Assembly: GCA_002050465.1 (NCBI GenBank)
Contig: MWYX01000064.1
Coordinates: 1 to 64,000 of the forward strand
From: Chitinophagales bacterium 65-1
GTDB taxonomy: Bacteria > Bacteroidota > Bacteroidia > Chitinophagales > Chitinophagaceae
DNA length: 64,000 bases
Direction: 5' to 3'
Part shown: positions 8,778 through 17,826 of the stretch, piece after piece
How positions within the stretch are numbered: the first letter of the stretch is position 1
Layout: each line of letters begins with the position of its first letter
Program-made: the position numbers and the translations under genes
Notes under the pieces: model-generated
What the model was told of the DNA's origin: nothing
The model's database searches: none
The model's input: only the letters and a program-made list of their open reading frames with translations

Positions 8778-10273
8778 AAATATGTGTTCTCCAACCTGAC
8801 TATTCAACGAGTAATGTAGATTATAAGAATTATGATCCGCCTCGTAATCTCTCAAAATTATTGCCTGATGATGAAGTGCATCATGTATTCTTAAATAAGT
8901 TAACTACTTACCGGCAACTCAAAAAACTAAGTAAGCAAGGATTTGATATATATATCAATTTATGCGAAGGATATTTAGATTGGTCTGTGCCTTCCATTGA
9001 TGTAATTCATTTTTTGGAGTTGCTTAATTTACCATATACAGGTCCTGATGCAACAATATATGATCCTTCCAAACCCTTGATGAAATATGTAGCGTATTGT
9101 GCCGGAGTAAAAACTCCAAATTATGTTGAAATGCGGGATAATAACAATATCGAAGCAACAATTCAACACCTCACATTTCCACTTTTTATAAAACCTGCGC
9201 ATGCAGGCGATAGTTTAGGAATTGATGAAAACTCACTCGTTCATAATTTGAATGATATAAAAAGTAAAATTAATTCTTTATTGAAGGAGGAATATGACGA
9301 CATATTGATAGAAGAATACATAGCAGGAAGAGAGTTCACTGTTCTTGTTGCAGCTAACCCGGCTTCTGACAAATCATGCAAAGTATTTAAGCCTGTTGAA
9401 TATGTTTTTTCAAATAATAAACAATTTAAAACGTATGCATTAAAAACATCCTGCCTGCATGCCGGTGCTAATGTGCCATGTGATAATAAATTGCTTGAAG
9501 AAAAACTAAAACAGGCTTCTGAAAAAATATTCACCGGGTTTTCCGGGGTTGGATATGCCCGGTTAGATTTTAGGTTAGATGCAAATGGTGAAATTTATTT
9601 CCTGGATATAAATTTTACATGTTCGGTTTTTTATGAAGATGGCTATGAAGGTTCAGCAGATTATATACTTAAATTCGACCCCATTGGTAAAACAGGATTT
9701 TTAAAAAATATCATAGATGAAGGAATAGCCAGACATGCCTCTAAACAAAAAAAATATATTCTTAAAGGAAATTCACTGGATGGGTATGGAATATTTGCAA
9801 AGCAGTTTATAAAAAAAGGTGAGATTATTTTTAAGCAGGAAACAAGTGCCCATCGTATTGTAACCAAACGATTTGTAGAAAATACCTGGGCACCTTACCA
9901 GGTTAAGGAATTTAAGAAATATGCTTATCCCATTTCTGATGAAGTATATATTCTATGGGATAATGATCCGCAGCAATGGGCTCCTCAAAATCATAGCTGT
10001 GATGCTAACACTGGCTATGATGGATTGAATTTAATTGCATTATGTAATATAAAAAATGAGGATGAATTGACATTGGATTATCAGGATCTTTTGGACGATA
10101 GAATGGATGCTTTTACATGTAAATGCGAGAGTAAAAATTGCCGGAAAAAAATTACTGGCACTCCTGGAAATTCAATTTCAGCAAAAGAGAAAGAAAAAAG
10201 GCTGATGCGATCAGGTAGATTAGTAAAAAAGAAATGGGTAAACCTCGTACCTGTTTTTGAAAATGGGAGGTAA
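8774..10273 (+). CDS. ATP-grasp ligase fused to C-terminal SET/post-SET domain
   Basis: N-term: FPLFIKPAHAGDSLGI, ILIEEYIAGREFTVLV, GYARLDFRLDANGEIYFLDIN; C-term: GNSLDGYGIFAKQFIKKGEIIF, APQNHSCDANTGYD, DELTLDYQDLLDD, FTCKCESKNC. Confidence 0.85.
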   Translation: MKICVLQPDYSTSNVDYKNYDPPRNLSKLLPDDEVHHVFLNKLTTYRQLKKLSKQGFDIYINLCEGYLDWSVPSIDVIHFLELLNLPYTGPDATIYDPSKPLMKYVAYCAGVKTPNYVEMRDNNNIEATIQHLTFPLFIKPAHAGDSLGIDENSLVHNLNDIKSKINSLLKEEYDDILIEEYIAGREFTVLVAANPASDKSCKVFKPVEYVFSNNKQFKTYALKTSCLHAGANVPCDNKLLEEKLKQASEKIFTGFSGVGYARLDFRLDANGEIYFLDINFTCSVFYEDGYEGSADYILKFDPIGKTGFLKNIIDEGIARHASKQKKYILKGNSLDGYGIFAKQFIKKGEIIFKQETSAHRIVTKRFVENTWAPYQVKEFKKYAYPISDEVYILWDNDPQQWAPQNHSCDANTGYDGLNLIALCNIKNEDELTLDYQDLLDDRMDAFTCKCESKNCRKKITGTPGNSISAKEKEKRLMRSGRLVKKKWVNLVPVFENGR

Positions 10274-10372
10274 AATATCTAACAAACAAGTCTCAAATTC
10301 AGCCTAATAAAAGTTGGTTACAGTTATTGTTTGTATTTCATTACTGATCTCAATCAATAACCCTGATTAGTT

Positions 10373-11530
10373 TCATATTATTATCTTATGTGTCCCATCC
10401 CCAATCTTCACATCAATCACTTCCGCGTCTATCTGAAATTTCTTTTTATAAGCAGCTGTTGCATCAGCTAAAAAGCCTTGCACACTTTCTGTTTTTATAA
10501 TATTAATGGTGCAACCACCAAAACCACCACCCATCATTCTTGAGCCAATAACATCTTTATTTTCCCGGGCTTTTTCAACAAGAAAATCCAATTCTTTACA
10601 ACTCACTTCATATAGCTTGCTCAAGCCTTCATGCGTGGCAAACATGAGCTTTCCAAATTCAGTTAAATTATCTTCTTTTAAAAGCTTTGCAGCTTCCTGT
10701 GTTCTTAAAATTTCTTCAACTACGTACTTACAACGATCATAAACTTTCGCATCCATTTTATCTTTAAATGGTAATAATTCATCTAAGCTTTTTATATCCC
10801 TGAAAGAATTAATTCCTTTTTCTTTTTTTAATATCTCCAATCCTTTTTCACATTCTTTTCTTCTAATATTATATTCTGATGAAGCAAGTGAATGGTGAAC
10901 TTTAGTATTGATAAGCACAATTTCATATCCTTCTAATTTCAGAGGAAAATATTGGTGTTCAATACTTTTACAATCCAGTAAAATCACATTATCCTTTTTC
11001 CCGAACATATTTGCATATTGGTCCATAATGCCACACATCACTCCCGGAAAATTATGCTCAGCACGCTGACAAAGCAATGCCAGTTCTTTTCTATCCAATC
11101 CAAAATTAAAAAGCTCGTTAATACCAAATGCAAGTCCGCCTTCTACAGCAGCAGAAGAAGAAATACCAGCGCCATCTGCAATATCACCGCCGAAAACGCA
11201 ATCAAAACCCGCCACCTCTTTTTTTAATAATAAAAATTCATTCACAACACCCAATACATAATTCTTCCAGCCGGTCATTTTTTTAATATCACTGATCTTA
11301 ATAGAAAGCTTCTCATTAAAATCTACTGAATGAAAATTTATAACATCAGTATTATTTATTGCAATAGCATAATAAATTCCTTTGTTAATTGCCGCTGGCA
11401 TTACAAAGCCATCATTATAATCAATGTGTTCGCCAATAAAATTTATTCTGCCGGGAGAAAAGTATAGATTGGGAGTAGAAGTAAAATTTTCTTTAAAAAT
11501 ATCCCTGACTATTTTAGAAACTGTATTCAT
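10373..11530 (-). CDS. galK: galactokinase
   Basis: SPGRINFIGEHIDYNDGFVMPAAI, GAGISSSAA, RMMGGGFGGCTINII (GHMP kinase motifs). Confidence 0.93.
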   Translation of the reverse strand: MNTVSKIVRDIFKENFTSTPNLYFSPGRINFIGEHIDYNDGFVMPAAINKGIYYAIAINNTDVINFHSVDFNEKLSIKISDIKKMTGWKNYVLGVVNEFLLLKKEVAGFDCVFGGDIADGAGISSSAAVEGGLAFGINELFNFGLDRKELALLCQRAEHNFPGVMCGIMDQYANMFGKKDNVILLDCKSIEHQYFPLKLEGYEIVLINTKVHHSLASSEYNIRRKECEKGLEILKKEKGINSFRDIKSLDELLPFKDKMDAKVYDRCKYVVEEILRTQEAAKLLKEDNLTEFGKLMFATHEGLSKLYEVSCKELDFLVEKARENKDVIGSRMMGGGFGGCTINIIKTESVQGFLADATAAYKKKFQIDAEVIDVKIGDGTHKIII

Positions 11531-11534
11531 GCAT

Positions 11535-12491
11535 CTAAGTTATTAAAGTGATCTTATAAGATGTTTTAAAGTTCGCAGATTCACCGGGCTGTAATGTTTT
11601 CAAACCCATACCATTATTAAAGGCATCCGGAGCCCCGCTTATATTTTCAATAGCAATACTGTTTCTATGCGATGGCGTATACAATTGCAAATAAGGATAT
11701 GATTCATCGGTATGAATTTCTATCTCTATATTTTTTTCGCTATTCTGTAATAAGCATATTGGCTGCCCTTCAGAAAAATTTAGCGTAAAGCAATTATCAA
11801 AAAAAGTATCGCCAAGTTCTTTCAATTTATCAAATTCTTTATAGGGAATTAATTTTCCGGTAGGTAGCAGTTCGTCATTAAATTCAACCATTTCAAACGA
11901 TCTGAATTGCAACTTCAGATCATCGATCTTTGCATCCAGCGTAAAATAGGGATGCCAGCCATCCTGTAAAGGAATTGAAACCTCATCTTTATTGGTAATC
12001 TGTGTAAATACATTTAACCTGCTATGTTTTTCAAGTTCATAGGTTATAATACAAGCGTAATTAAAAGGATAACCCTGGTCAGCAGCCCTGTATTCATGCA
12101 TCATTGAAACTGCCGCACTATTTTTGTTGGACTGTCTGGCAGTTACTTTAAAAGGCTGGTCATACAGCATACCGTGTAATGCGTTATTCCTGTCGTAATA
12201 TTTTTCAATCGTAAACTCTCTTCCTTCAAAATTATATTTGCCTTTGTTTATCCTGCAAACAAAAGGTGAAAGTTTAGTTCCCAGAAATCCTTTAGAGGTT
12301 ACATTCTTTTCAAAATCTTCAGCATTATCATAACTTTCTATCACATTAAATTCTTTACCATCTTTAATAATTGTAAACGCATGTAACATAGCTGAACAGG
12401 AAGGGATGATTTCTGCAAAAGTTCCATTTCCTTCATCTTTTAATACGACCTTATCAAAACCATTTTCTGATTTATTTTGAATACTAAACAT
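11535..12491 (-). CDS. aldose 1-epimerase family protein
   Basis: FVCRINKGKYNFEGREFTIEKYYDRNNALHGMLYDQPF, DGWHPYFTLD; adjacent to galK. Confidence 0.8.
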   Translation of the reverse strand: MFSIQNKSENGFDKVVLKDEGNGTFAEIIPSCSAMLHAFTIIKDGKEFNVIESYDNAEDFEKNVTSKGFLGTKLSPFVCRINKGKYNFEGREFTIEKYYDRNNALHGMLYDQPFKVTARQSNKNSAAVSMMHEYRAADQGYPFNYACIITYELEKHSRLNVFTQITNKDEVSIPLQDGWHPYFTLDAKIDDLKLQFRSFEMVEFNDELLPTGKLIPYKEFDKLKELGDTFFDNCFTLNFSEGQPICLLQNSEKNIEIEIHTDESYPYLQLYTPSHRNSIAIENISGAPDAFNNGMGLKTLQPGESANFKTSYKITLIT

Positions 12492-12555
12492 CGAATTTTA
12501 TTTGCATGGTTGTGTTATAAATGTAATCACAAAATTAATGATCGCATGGTGAGTC

Positions 12556-12612
12556 TGCCCGACGATAGGCAAGTTAGCAACTCTCCCTATCGGGGGAGTC
12601 AGGAGGGGGCTT
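12556..12612. repeat. composite dispersed repeat: TGCC..GGCA hairpin plus CTCTCCCTATCGGGGGAG hairpin and GGAGGGGGC tail
   Basis: Inverted repeats visible at 12556-12571 and 12581-12598; related to copies at 29013 and 48473. Confidence 0.6.
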
Positions 12613-13699
12613 TTTCTAAAATTTTCATCAGCACTTTCTCTTCAGGTGTAAGATCGGCTTTGTTATCATTTTTTTCGATTTTATCCAGCTCTGCAGTATA
12701 TTTTTCCAGCTCTCTGCTTTCATATAATGATAAAATAAGCGGATGAACATAATACTTTTTACAAACAGTTCTTGTATTTCCCAGATCTTTTGCAACCATA
12801 TCAAGTGCTTCTACAATTTTTCTTTTTGTTTCAGTTTGGGTTTCACAGCATCCTATTGAATTTAAGGCAAGCAAAGCGTGGACAGTTCCGGCCCATGTTC
12901 TAAAATCTTTTGCCGTAAAATCACATCCCCCGCATATCTCTTTAATATATTCATTTACCATTCCCGAATCAATTGAATGTTTTCCTCCATTCTCATCAAA
13001 ATACTGAAACAGTTCTTTACCCGGAATATCCCTGCATTGTTTTACAATTTTGGAAAGCTTATTGTTTTTAATACTGATGTCATGTGAAACTCCTTTTTTT
13101 CCTTTAAACGTAAACTTTAGGTTATTTCCTTCAATTTTTACATGCTTATCTTTTAGTGTTGTTAAGCCATACGAGCCATACAGCTTTTCATAAAAATTAT
13201 TACCTACCCGTATGTTGGTTCTTTCCATCAGGCTTACTACAGCTGCTAAAACTTTTTCCTCGCCAAGAGTAGGTAAAGCAAGGTCTTTCTCCAGGCGCAA
13301 TCTTATCGAGGGTAATATCTTTCCGAATTCATAAAGACGATAAAACTTTGTTTGATTTCTAAACTTGTTCCAATCCGAATGGTATTTATATTGTTTTCTT
13401 TCTTTTACATCAACACCCGTAACCTGCAAATGGCCATTTTCTTTAGGGCATATCCAAACATTTGTCCAAGCTGGGGGAATAACCAAATGCTTTATACGTA
13501 ACAATTCTTCATCATCTGCTACTTTTTTGTCTTTAAAAAAGTATTCAAATTTTTCACCTTTTTTAATTCTTGTGATCCCGGGCTCGGTATCATTCACATA
13601 TACCAGGCTTATGGCTTTGGCTGTTTTTTCAGGATCACTGCCAATACTTTTTATTTTTCTATTTGATATCTTAATTTCTTCTCCGCTTTCTGTTGTCAT
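12599..13699 (-). CDS. DNA topoisomerase IB (poxvirus/eukaryote-like bacterial type)
   Basis: HLVIPPAWTNVWICPKENGHLQVTGVDVKERKQYKYH, ERTNIRVGN, DFTAKDFRTWAGTVHA. Confidence 0.9.
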   Translation of the reverse strand: MTTESGEEIKISNRKIKSIGSDPEKTAKAISLVYVNDTEPGITRIKKGEKFEYFFKDKKVADDEELLRIKHLVIPPAWTNVWICPKENGHLQVTGVDVKERKQYKYHSDWNKFRNQTKFYRLYEFGKILPSIRLRLEKDLALPTLGEEKVLAAVVSLMERTNIRVGNNFYEKLYGSYGLTTLKDKHVKIEGNNLKFTFKGKKGVSHDISIKNNKLSKIVKQCRDIPGKELFQYFDENGGKHSIDSGMVNEYIKEICGGCDFTAKDFRTWAGTVHALLALNSIGCCETQTETKRKIVEALDMVAKDLGNTRTVCKKYYVHPLILSLYESRELEKYTAELDKIEKNDNKADLTPEEKVLMKILEKAPS

Positions 13700-13707
13700 A
13701 TGCTTTA

Positions 13708-14580
13708 TTAACCATTTACGATTTCCCCGCCATTTGGATGTATTACCTGCCCTGTAATATAACTTGAATCATCACATGCAAGGAATAAAAATGACGGAGC
13801 CACTTCAACAGGCTCGCCGGCACGTTTCATCGGTACATCACTGCCGTGTTTGGCAACCTTGTCTCCGTCAAATGTGGAGACTACCAGTGGTGTCCATATG
13901 GGCCCGGGAGCAACTGCATTCACCCTGATACCTTTCTCAATTAAATTTTGTGCAAGGCTTCTTGTAAAACCTACAATTGCTGCCTTTGTTGATGCATAAT
14001 CTATAAGATCGCTGCTGCCCCTGTATGCTGTAACCGAAGTTGTATTAATAATTGTACTTCCTTTTGGCATATCGGGTAACGCTGCTTTTGTTATCCAGAA
14101 GAAGGAAAAGATATTTGTTTCAAAAGTTTTTACTAATTGTTTTGTTGAAATTTCTTCAAGGCTTTTGCTTTCCCAATGAACAGCTGCGTTGTTGACTAAA
14201 ATATCAATTCTTCCAAATTGTTTTATCGCTTTTGCCACTGCATTTATACATGCTCTTTCTTTGCTGATATCTGCTGCGATCAATAAACATTTTCTTTTAT
14301 ATTGTTGCTCTATAACATATTTTGTATCTGATGCGTCCTTTTCTTCATCATTTAAATAAACAATCACCACATCAGCGCCTTCTTTTGCAAACAGCACAGC
14401 AACAGCTCTTCCAATCCCGCTGTCGCCACCAGTAATAAAAGCAATTTTATTAGCAAGCTTCCCTGATCCTGTTGCTGCAGGATTATCAAAAACGGGTAAA
14501 GGGATCATCCTGTTTTCTTCACCCGGCTTTTCCTGCTTTTGTGATGGTCTTAATGTTTTTTTTGGATTAGTTTTTTGCAT
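13708..14580 (-). CDS. SDR-family oxidoreductase (YghA/glucose dehydrogenase-like)
   Basis: [58 protein letters not shown]. Confidence 0.88.
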   Translation of the reverse strand: MQKTNPKKTLRPSQKQEKPGEENRMIPLPVFDNPAATGSGKLANKIAFITGGDSGIGRAVAVLFAKEGADVVIVYLNDEEKDASDTKYVIEQQYKRKCLLIAADISKERACINAVAKAIKQFGRIDILVNNAAVHWESKSLEEISTKQLVKTFETNIFSFFWITKAALPDMPKGSTIINTTSVTAYRGSSDLIDYASTKAAIVGFTRSLAQNLIEKGIRVNAVAPGPIWTPLVVSTFDGDKVAKHGSDVPMKRAGEPVEVAPSFLFLACDDSSYITGQVIHPNGGEIVNG

Positions 14581-14633
14581 CTGTTTTATTTATTTCCTGA
14601 GGAAATAATTCTACGGAATTGTAAATTAATATT

Positions 14634-14903
14634 CTATCGTGTTCTCTCTGATTCGTCTGAAGCTGAATCGTCATCAACATTTTCCAGATCGTCCTCAAGA
14701 ACATCATCTTCTTCATTAATGTCTTCCGTAAGATCCTCATCTTCCAAATCATCATCATCTATATCAGTGTCAGTGTCATTTTCCAACACGCCCTCATCAT
14801 CGGTACTGGTTGTACTTGTATCATTATCCCCTGGTGTATCCCGGTCTTCGTCACTTGTATTTTTAAATCTGTCTTGCTGGTCGTTGTTTTCATTAACTGT
14901 CAT
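14634..14903 (-). CDS. highly acidic low-complexity small protein
   Basis: 89 aa, Asp/Glu-dominated, follows intergenic ATG; the opposite-strand ORF is Ser-rich and likely spurious. Confidence 0.5.
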   Translation of the reverse strand: MTVNENNDQQDRFKNTSDEDRDTPGDNDTSTTSTDDEGVLENDTDTDIDDDDLEDEDLTEDINEEDDVLEDDLENVDDDSASDESERTR

Positions 14904-15037
14904 AAAAAAATTTTGAGATTATTAATAATTCATCAAGAGAAAATTATATGCCAATAAAATATGTATTTATTATTCTTCAACTTTGGGGTTTCGTATTTCT
15001 GTTATTCTTTAGCTTTACTAACCTTAAATATTTAAAA

Positions 15038-15427
15038 ATGACCATTTTTTCTAAAATAATAAACGGAGAAATTCCTTGTTATAAAATTGCTGAAAATGAA
15101 AATTTTTTTGCTTTTTTAGATGTGTATCCCTTAGTTAACGGGCATACATTAGTGGTACCAAAAATTGAAGTGGATAATTTTTTTGATGTACCCGATGATT
15201 ATTTAAGAGAAATGTTATTGTTTTCTAAACCTATTGCAAAAGCAATTGAAAGCGCATTTTATTGTAATCGGTGTGGAATAAGTGTTATTGGCCTGGAAGT
15301 ACCCCATGCACACATGCACCTTGTTCCTATTAATAATGCTGATGATCTTAATTTTACCCGTTCCAAAAGGAAAACTTCACCCGAAGAGTTAAAGACTGCC
15401 CAACAAAAAATATTAAAATATTTGTAG
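15038..15427 (+). CDS. HIT family protein
   Basis: TIFSKIINGEIPCYKIAENENFFAFLDVYPLVNGHTLVVPK, VPHAHMHLVP (HxHxH). Confidence 0.93.
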   Translation: MTIFSKIINGEIPCYKIAENENFFAFLDVYPLVNGHTLVVPKIEVDNFFDVPDDYLREMLLFSKPIAKAIESAFYCNRCGISVIGLEVPHAHMHLVPINNADDLNFTRSKRKTSPEELKTAQQKILKYL

Positions 15428-15432
15428 AATAA

Positions 15433-16017
15433 TTATCTGAATCTCCCAGGGTTTTTTAGAATAAAATCTTTCCATCCTGCCATTTTTTTTGTTGAGCCCT
15501 TTAATAAAACATTATCCTGGAAATGATGGCAAACAGCTACTGCCAACGCATCGGTAGCATCTAAATGTTTTGGGTCATCGCTAAAGCTTAAAATACGCTG
15601 GAGCATTTTCATCACCTGTTGTTTATCTGCATTGCCATTTCCCGTAATTGATTGTTTTATTTTTCTCGGGGAGTATTCAGTAACAGGTAACCCGGATTGC
15701 ATTGCTGCTGCTATCGCTACCCCTTGTGCCCTGCCCAGCTTAAGCATGCTCTGAACGTTTTTGCCAAAAAAAGGAGCTTCAATTGCCAGCTCATCAGGGG
15801 CATGTAATTGTACCAGATCACAAACTTTATAATGAATCAAGCGTAATCTTTCGTAAGTATCTTTTTTAGCAGACAGCTTTAGTACATCCATTTCTATCAG
15901 GTTAACCGTATTGCCTGTTACTTTTATTATTCCAAAGCCCATAAGCAATGTACCGGGATCAATACCTAAAATGATTTTTGATGGTTTATGCAAAGCGAAG
16001 ATTATTTTTGAACACAT
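15433..16017 (-). CDS. ruvC: crossover junction endodeoxyribonuclease RuvC
   Basis: ILGIDPGTLLMGFGII, AIEAPFFGKNVQSMLKLGRAQGV, HLDATDALAVAVCHH. Confidence 0.93.
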   Translation of the reverse strand: MCSKIIFALHKPSKIILGIDPGTLLMGFGIIKVTGNTVNLIEMDVLKLSAKKDTYERLRLIHYKVCDLVQLHAPDELAIEAPFFGKNVQSMLKLGRAQGVAIAAAMQSGLPVTEYSPRKIKQSITGNGNADKQQVMKMLQRILSFSDDPKHLDATDALAVAVCHHFQDNVLLKGSTKKMAGWKDFILKNPGRFR

Positions 16018-16024
16018 GTTCAGG

Positions 16025-17029
16025 ATGAACAAAAATATTAAATTATTCCTCAACTATGTGCTTGGTCCACTGCTTGGGGTATGGTTATTTTACTCATTAT
16101 ATCAACAGGTAAAAATACAGCCGCAACTTTACGAATCAGTAAGTTTAATTAAACAGGCACCTTTCGGTGAACAGGCCTGGAAATTCTGGTTGGTTATAAT
16201 ACTAACGTTTATTAATTGGGGACTGGAAGCCAAAAAATGGCAGGTGTTGATGATAAATCTTCAGCCAATAAATTTTTTTACCGCATTTAAAGGAGTATTA
16301 GCGGGAGTAACTCTTTCGTTAAATACACCTAACCGGATAGGCGAATATGGCGGAAGGGTTTTGTATGTAAAAGAAGGAAACAGACTAAAATCAGTTTCGT
16401 TGTCCATTGCAGGAAGTATATGCCAGCTTACAATTACTGTTTTAATGGGTTGCTTTGGATTAATATTTCTCCTGAATACAGAGCATACCCATGGAAATAC
16501 TATCATGGGTCTTTCATTTTTTTGGTTAGAGGTTTTATTATCGTTATCAGTTTTTGCTACGGTTATTCTTTTATTATTTCTTTTTCGGTTATCATGGATA
16601 ATTAGATTGTTTGAAAAAGTTCCTACATTTTCTAAATACATTCAGTACATAAGTGTGCTGGATGAATTTACTCCCAAATTATTGTTAAGGTTATTGTTTA
16701 TCTCTTTACTCCGGTATCTCGTTTTCGTCATACAATATATATTATTACTTCAGGTATTACAGGTTGAAGTTACGTGGCAGCAAGGGTTTTGGCTTATCTC
16801 TATTTTATATTTAGTAATGGCTATTATTCCGTCATTCGCAATAGCAGATCTTGGTATAAGGGGAAAATTTAGTGTAGAACTTTTAAGTTTGTATAGTGCA
16901 AATACAATAGGGATTCTGGGAACTACGTTTGGTATTTGGTTTATCAATCTTTTTGTTCCTGCACTTGCCGGCAGTTATTTTATTATAAGCAAAAAGTTTT
17001 TTAAAGACAGAAGCAACGAAGTACGATGA
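16025..17029 (+). CDS. lysylphosphatidylglycerol synthase TM-region-like (UPF0104) integral membrane protein
   Basis: Multiple TM helices; WGLEAKKWQVLM, GVTLSLNTPNRIGEYGGR. Confidence 0.7.
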   Translation: MNKNIKLFLNYVLGPLLGVWLFYSLYQQVKIQPQLYESVSLIKQAPFGEQAWKFWLVIILTFINWGLEAKKWQVLMINLQPINFFTAFKGVLAGVTLSLNTPNRIGEYGGRVLYVKEGNRLKSVSLSIAGSICQLTITVLMGCFGLIFLLNTEHTHGNTIMGLSFFWLEVLLSLSVFATVILLLFLFRLSWIIRLFEKVPTFSKYIQYISVLDEFTPKLLLRLLFISLLRYLVFVIQYILLLQVLQVEVTWQQGFWLISILYLVMAIIPSFAIADLGIRGKFSVELLSLYSANTIGILGTTFGIWFINLFVPALAGSYFIISKKFFKDRSNEVR

Positions 17030-17826
17030 GACATTTATTGAAAAGTATAGCAACACTCCTAATTATTCTTACTGCTTTTTCTTTAAAGGCTGGAGATGAA
17101 TTTTGCGGGGTAAGAAATTCTGCATTCCGGCCTGCAGAGGTGGTTACCATGAAAGTATATTATACTACAATGGGGATGTATATAGCCGCCGGTGAAGCAT
17201 CATTTTCTGTAAGGCTTGAAAAATTTAATGGCCGCCCTGCGTATCATTGTATAGGCATTGGAAAGTCATATTCGTTCTTTGATAATTTTTTTAAAGTAAG
17301 AGATCGTTATGAGAGTTATATTGATACAGCTACTATGCTACCATTAAAATTTATCAGGGATGTTAGCGAGGGAGGATATAAAACTTATAATAATGTAACC
17401 TTTAATCATGCTGCAGGTACAGCAATAAGTACAAAAGGAGTGTATAAAATACCCAATTGTATCCAGGATGTTGTAAGCGCAATGTATTATGCAAGAAATG
17501 TAAACTTTAGTAAGTATAAAGTGAATGATAAAATACCTTTTGATATGTTTTTAGATGATGAGGTACATCATTTATACCTCAGGTATATGGGAAAAGAAAA
17601 TATTAAAACCAGGTATGGGAAATTCCGTTCCATAAAGCTTAAACCATTGCTGGTGAAGGGAACCATGTTTGAAGGCGGAGAGAGAATGGTTGTATGGGTT
17701 AGTGATGATGCTAACCGGTTAGTACTACGTGTAGAATCTCCGATTTCTGTAGGCAGCGTAAAAGTTGATATGATGGGATATAAAAATTTAAGATATCCGA
17801 TTACTTCGCTGATAAACACCAGGTAA
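17026..17826 (+). CDS. DUF3108 domain-containing periplasmic protein
   Basis: Signal peptide; KVYYTTMGMYIAAGEASFSV, YESYIDTATMLPLKFIRDVSEGGYKTYNNVTFNH. Confidence 0.75.
   Translation: MRHLLKSIATLLIILTAFSLKAGDEFCGVRNSAFRPAEVVTMKVYYTTMGMYIAAGEASFSVRLEKFNGRPAYHCIGIGKSYSFFDNFFKVRDRYESYIDTATMLPLKFIRDVSEGGYKTYNNVTFNHAAGTAISTKGVYKIPNCIQDVVSAMYYARNVNFSKYKVNDKIPFDMFLDDEVHHLYLRYMGKENIKTRYGKFRSIKLKPLLVKGTMFEGGERMVVWVSDDANRLVLRVESPISVGSVKVDMMGYKNLRYPITSLINTR

Noticed and set aside
14575-14916. 113-aa Ser-rich plus-strand ORF
   Set aside because: Reverse complement of the acidic ORF (Asp/Glu codons read as Ser); likely spurious.
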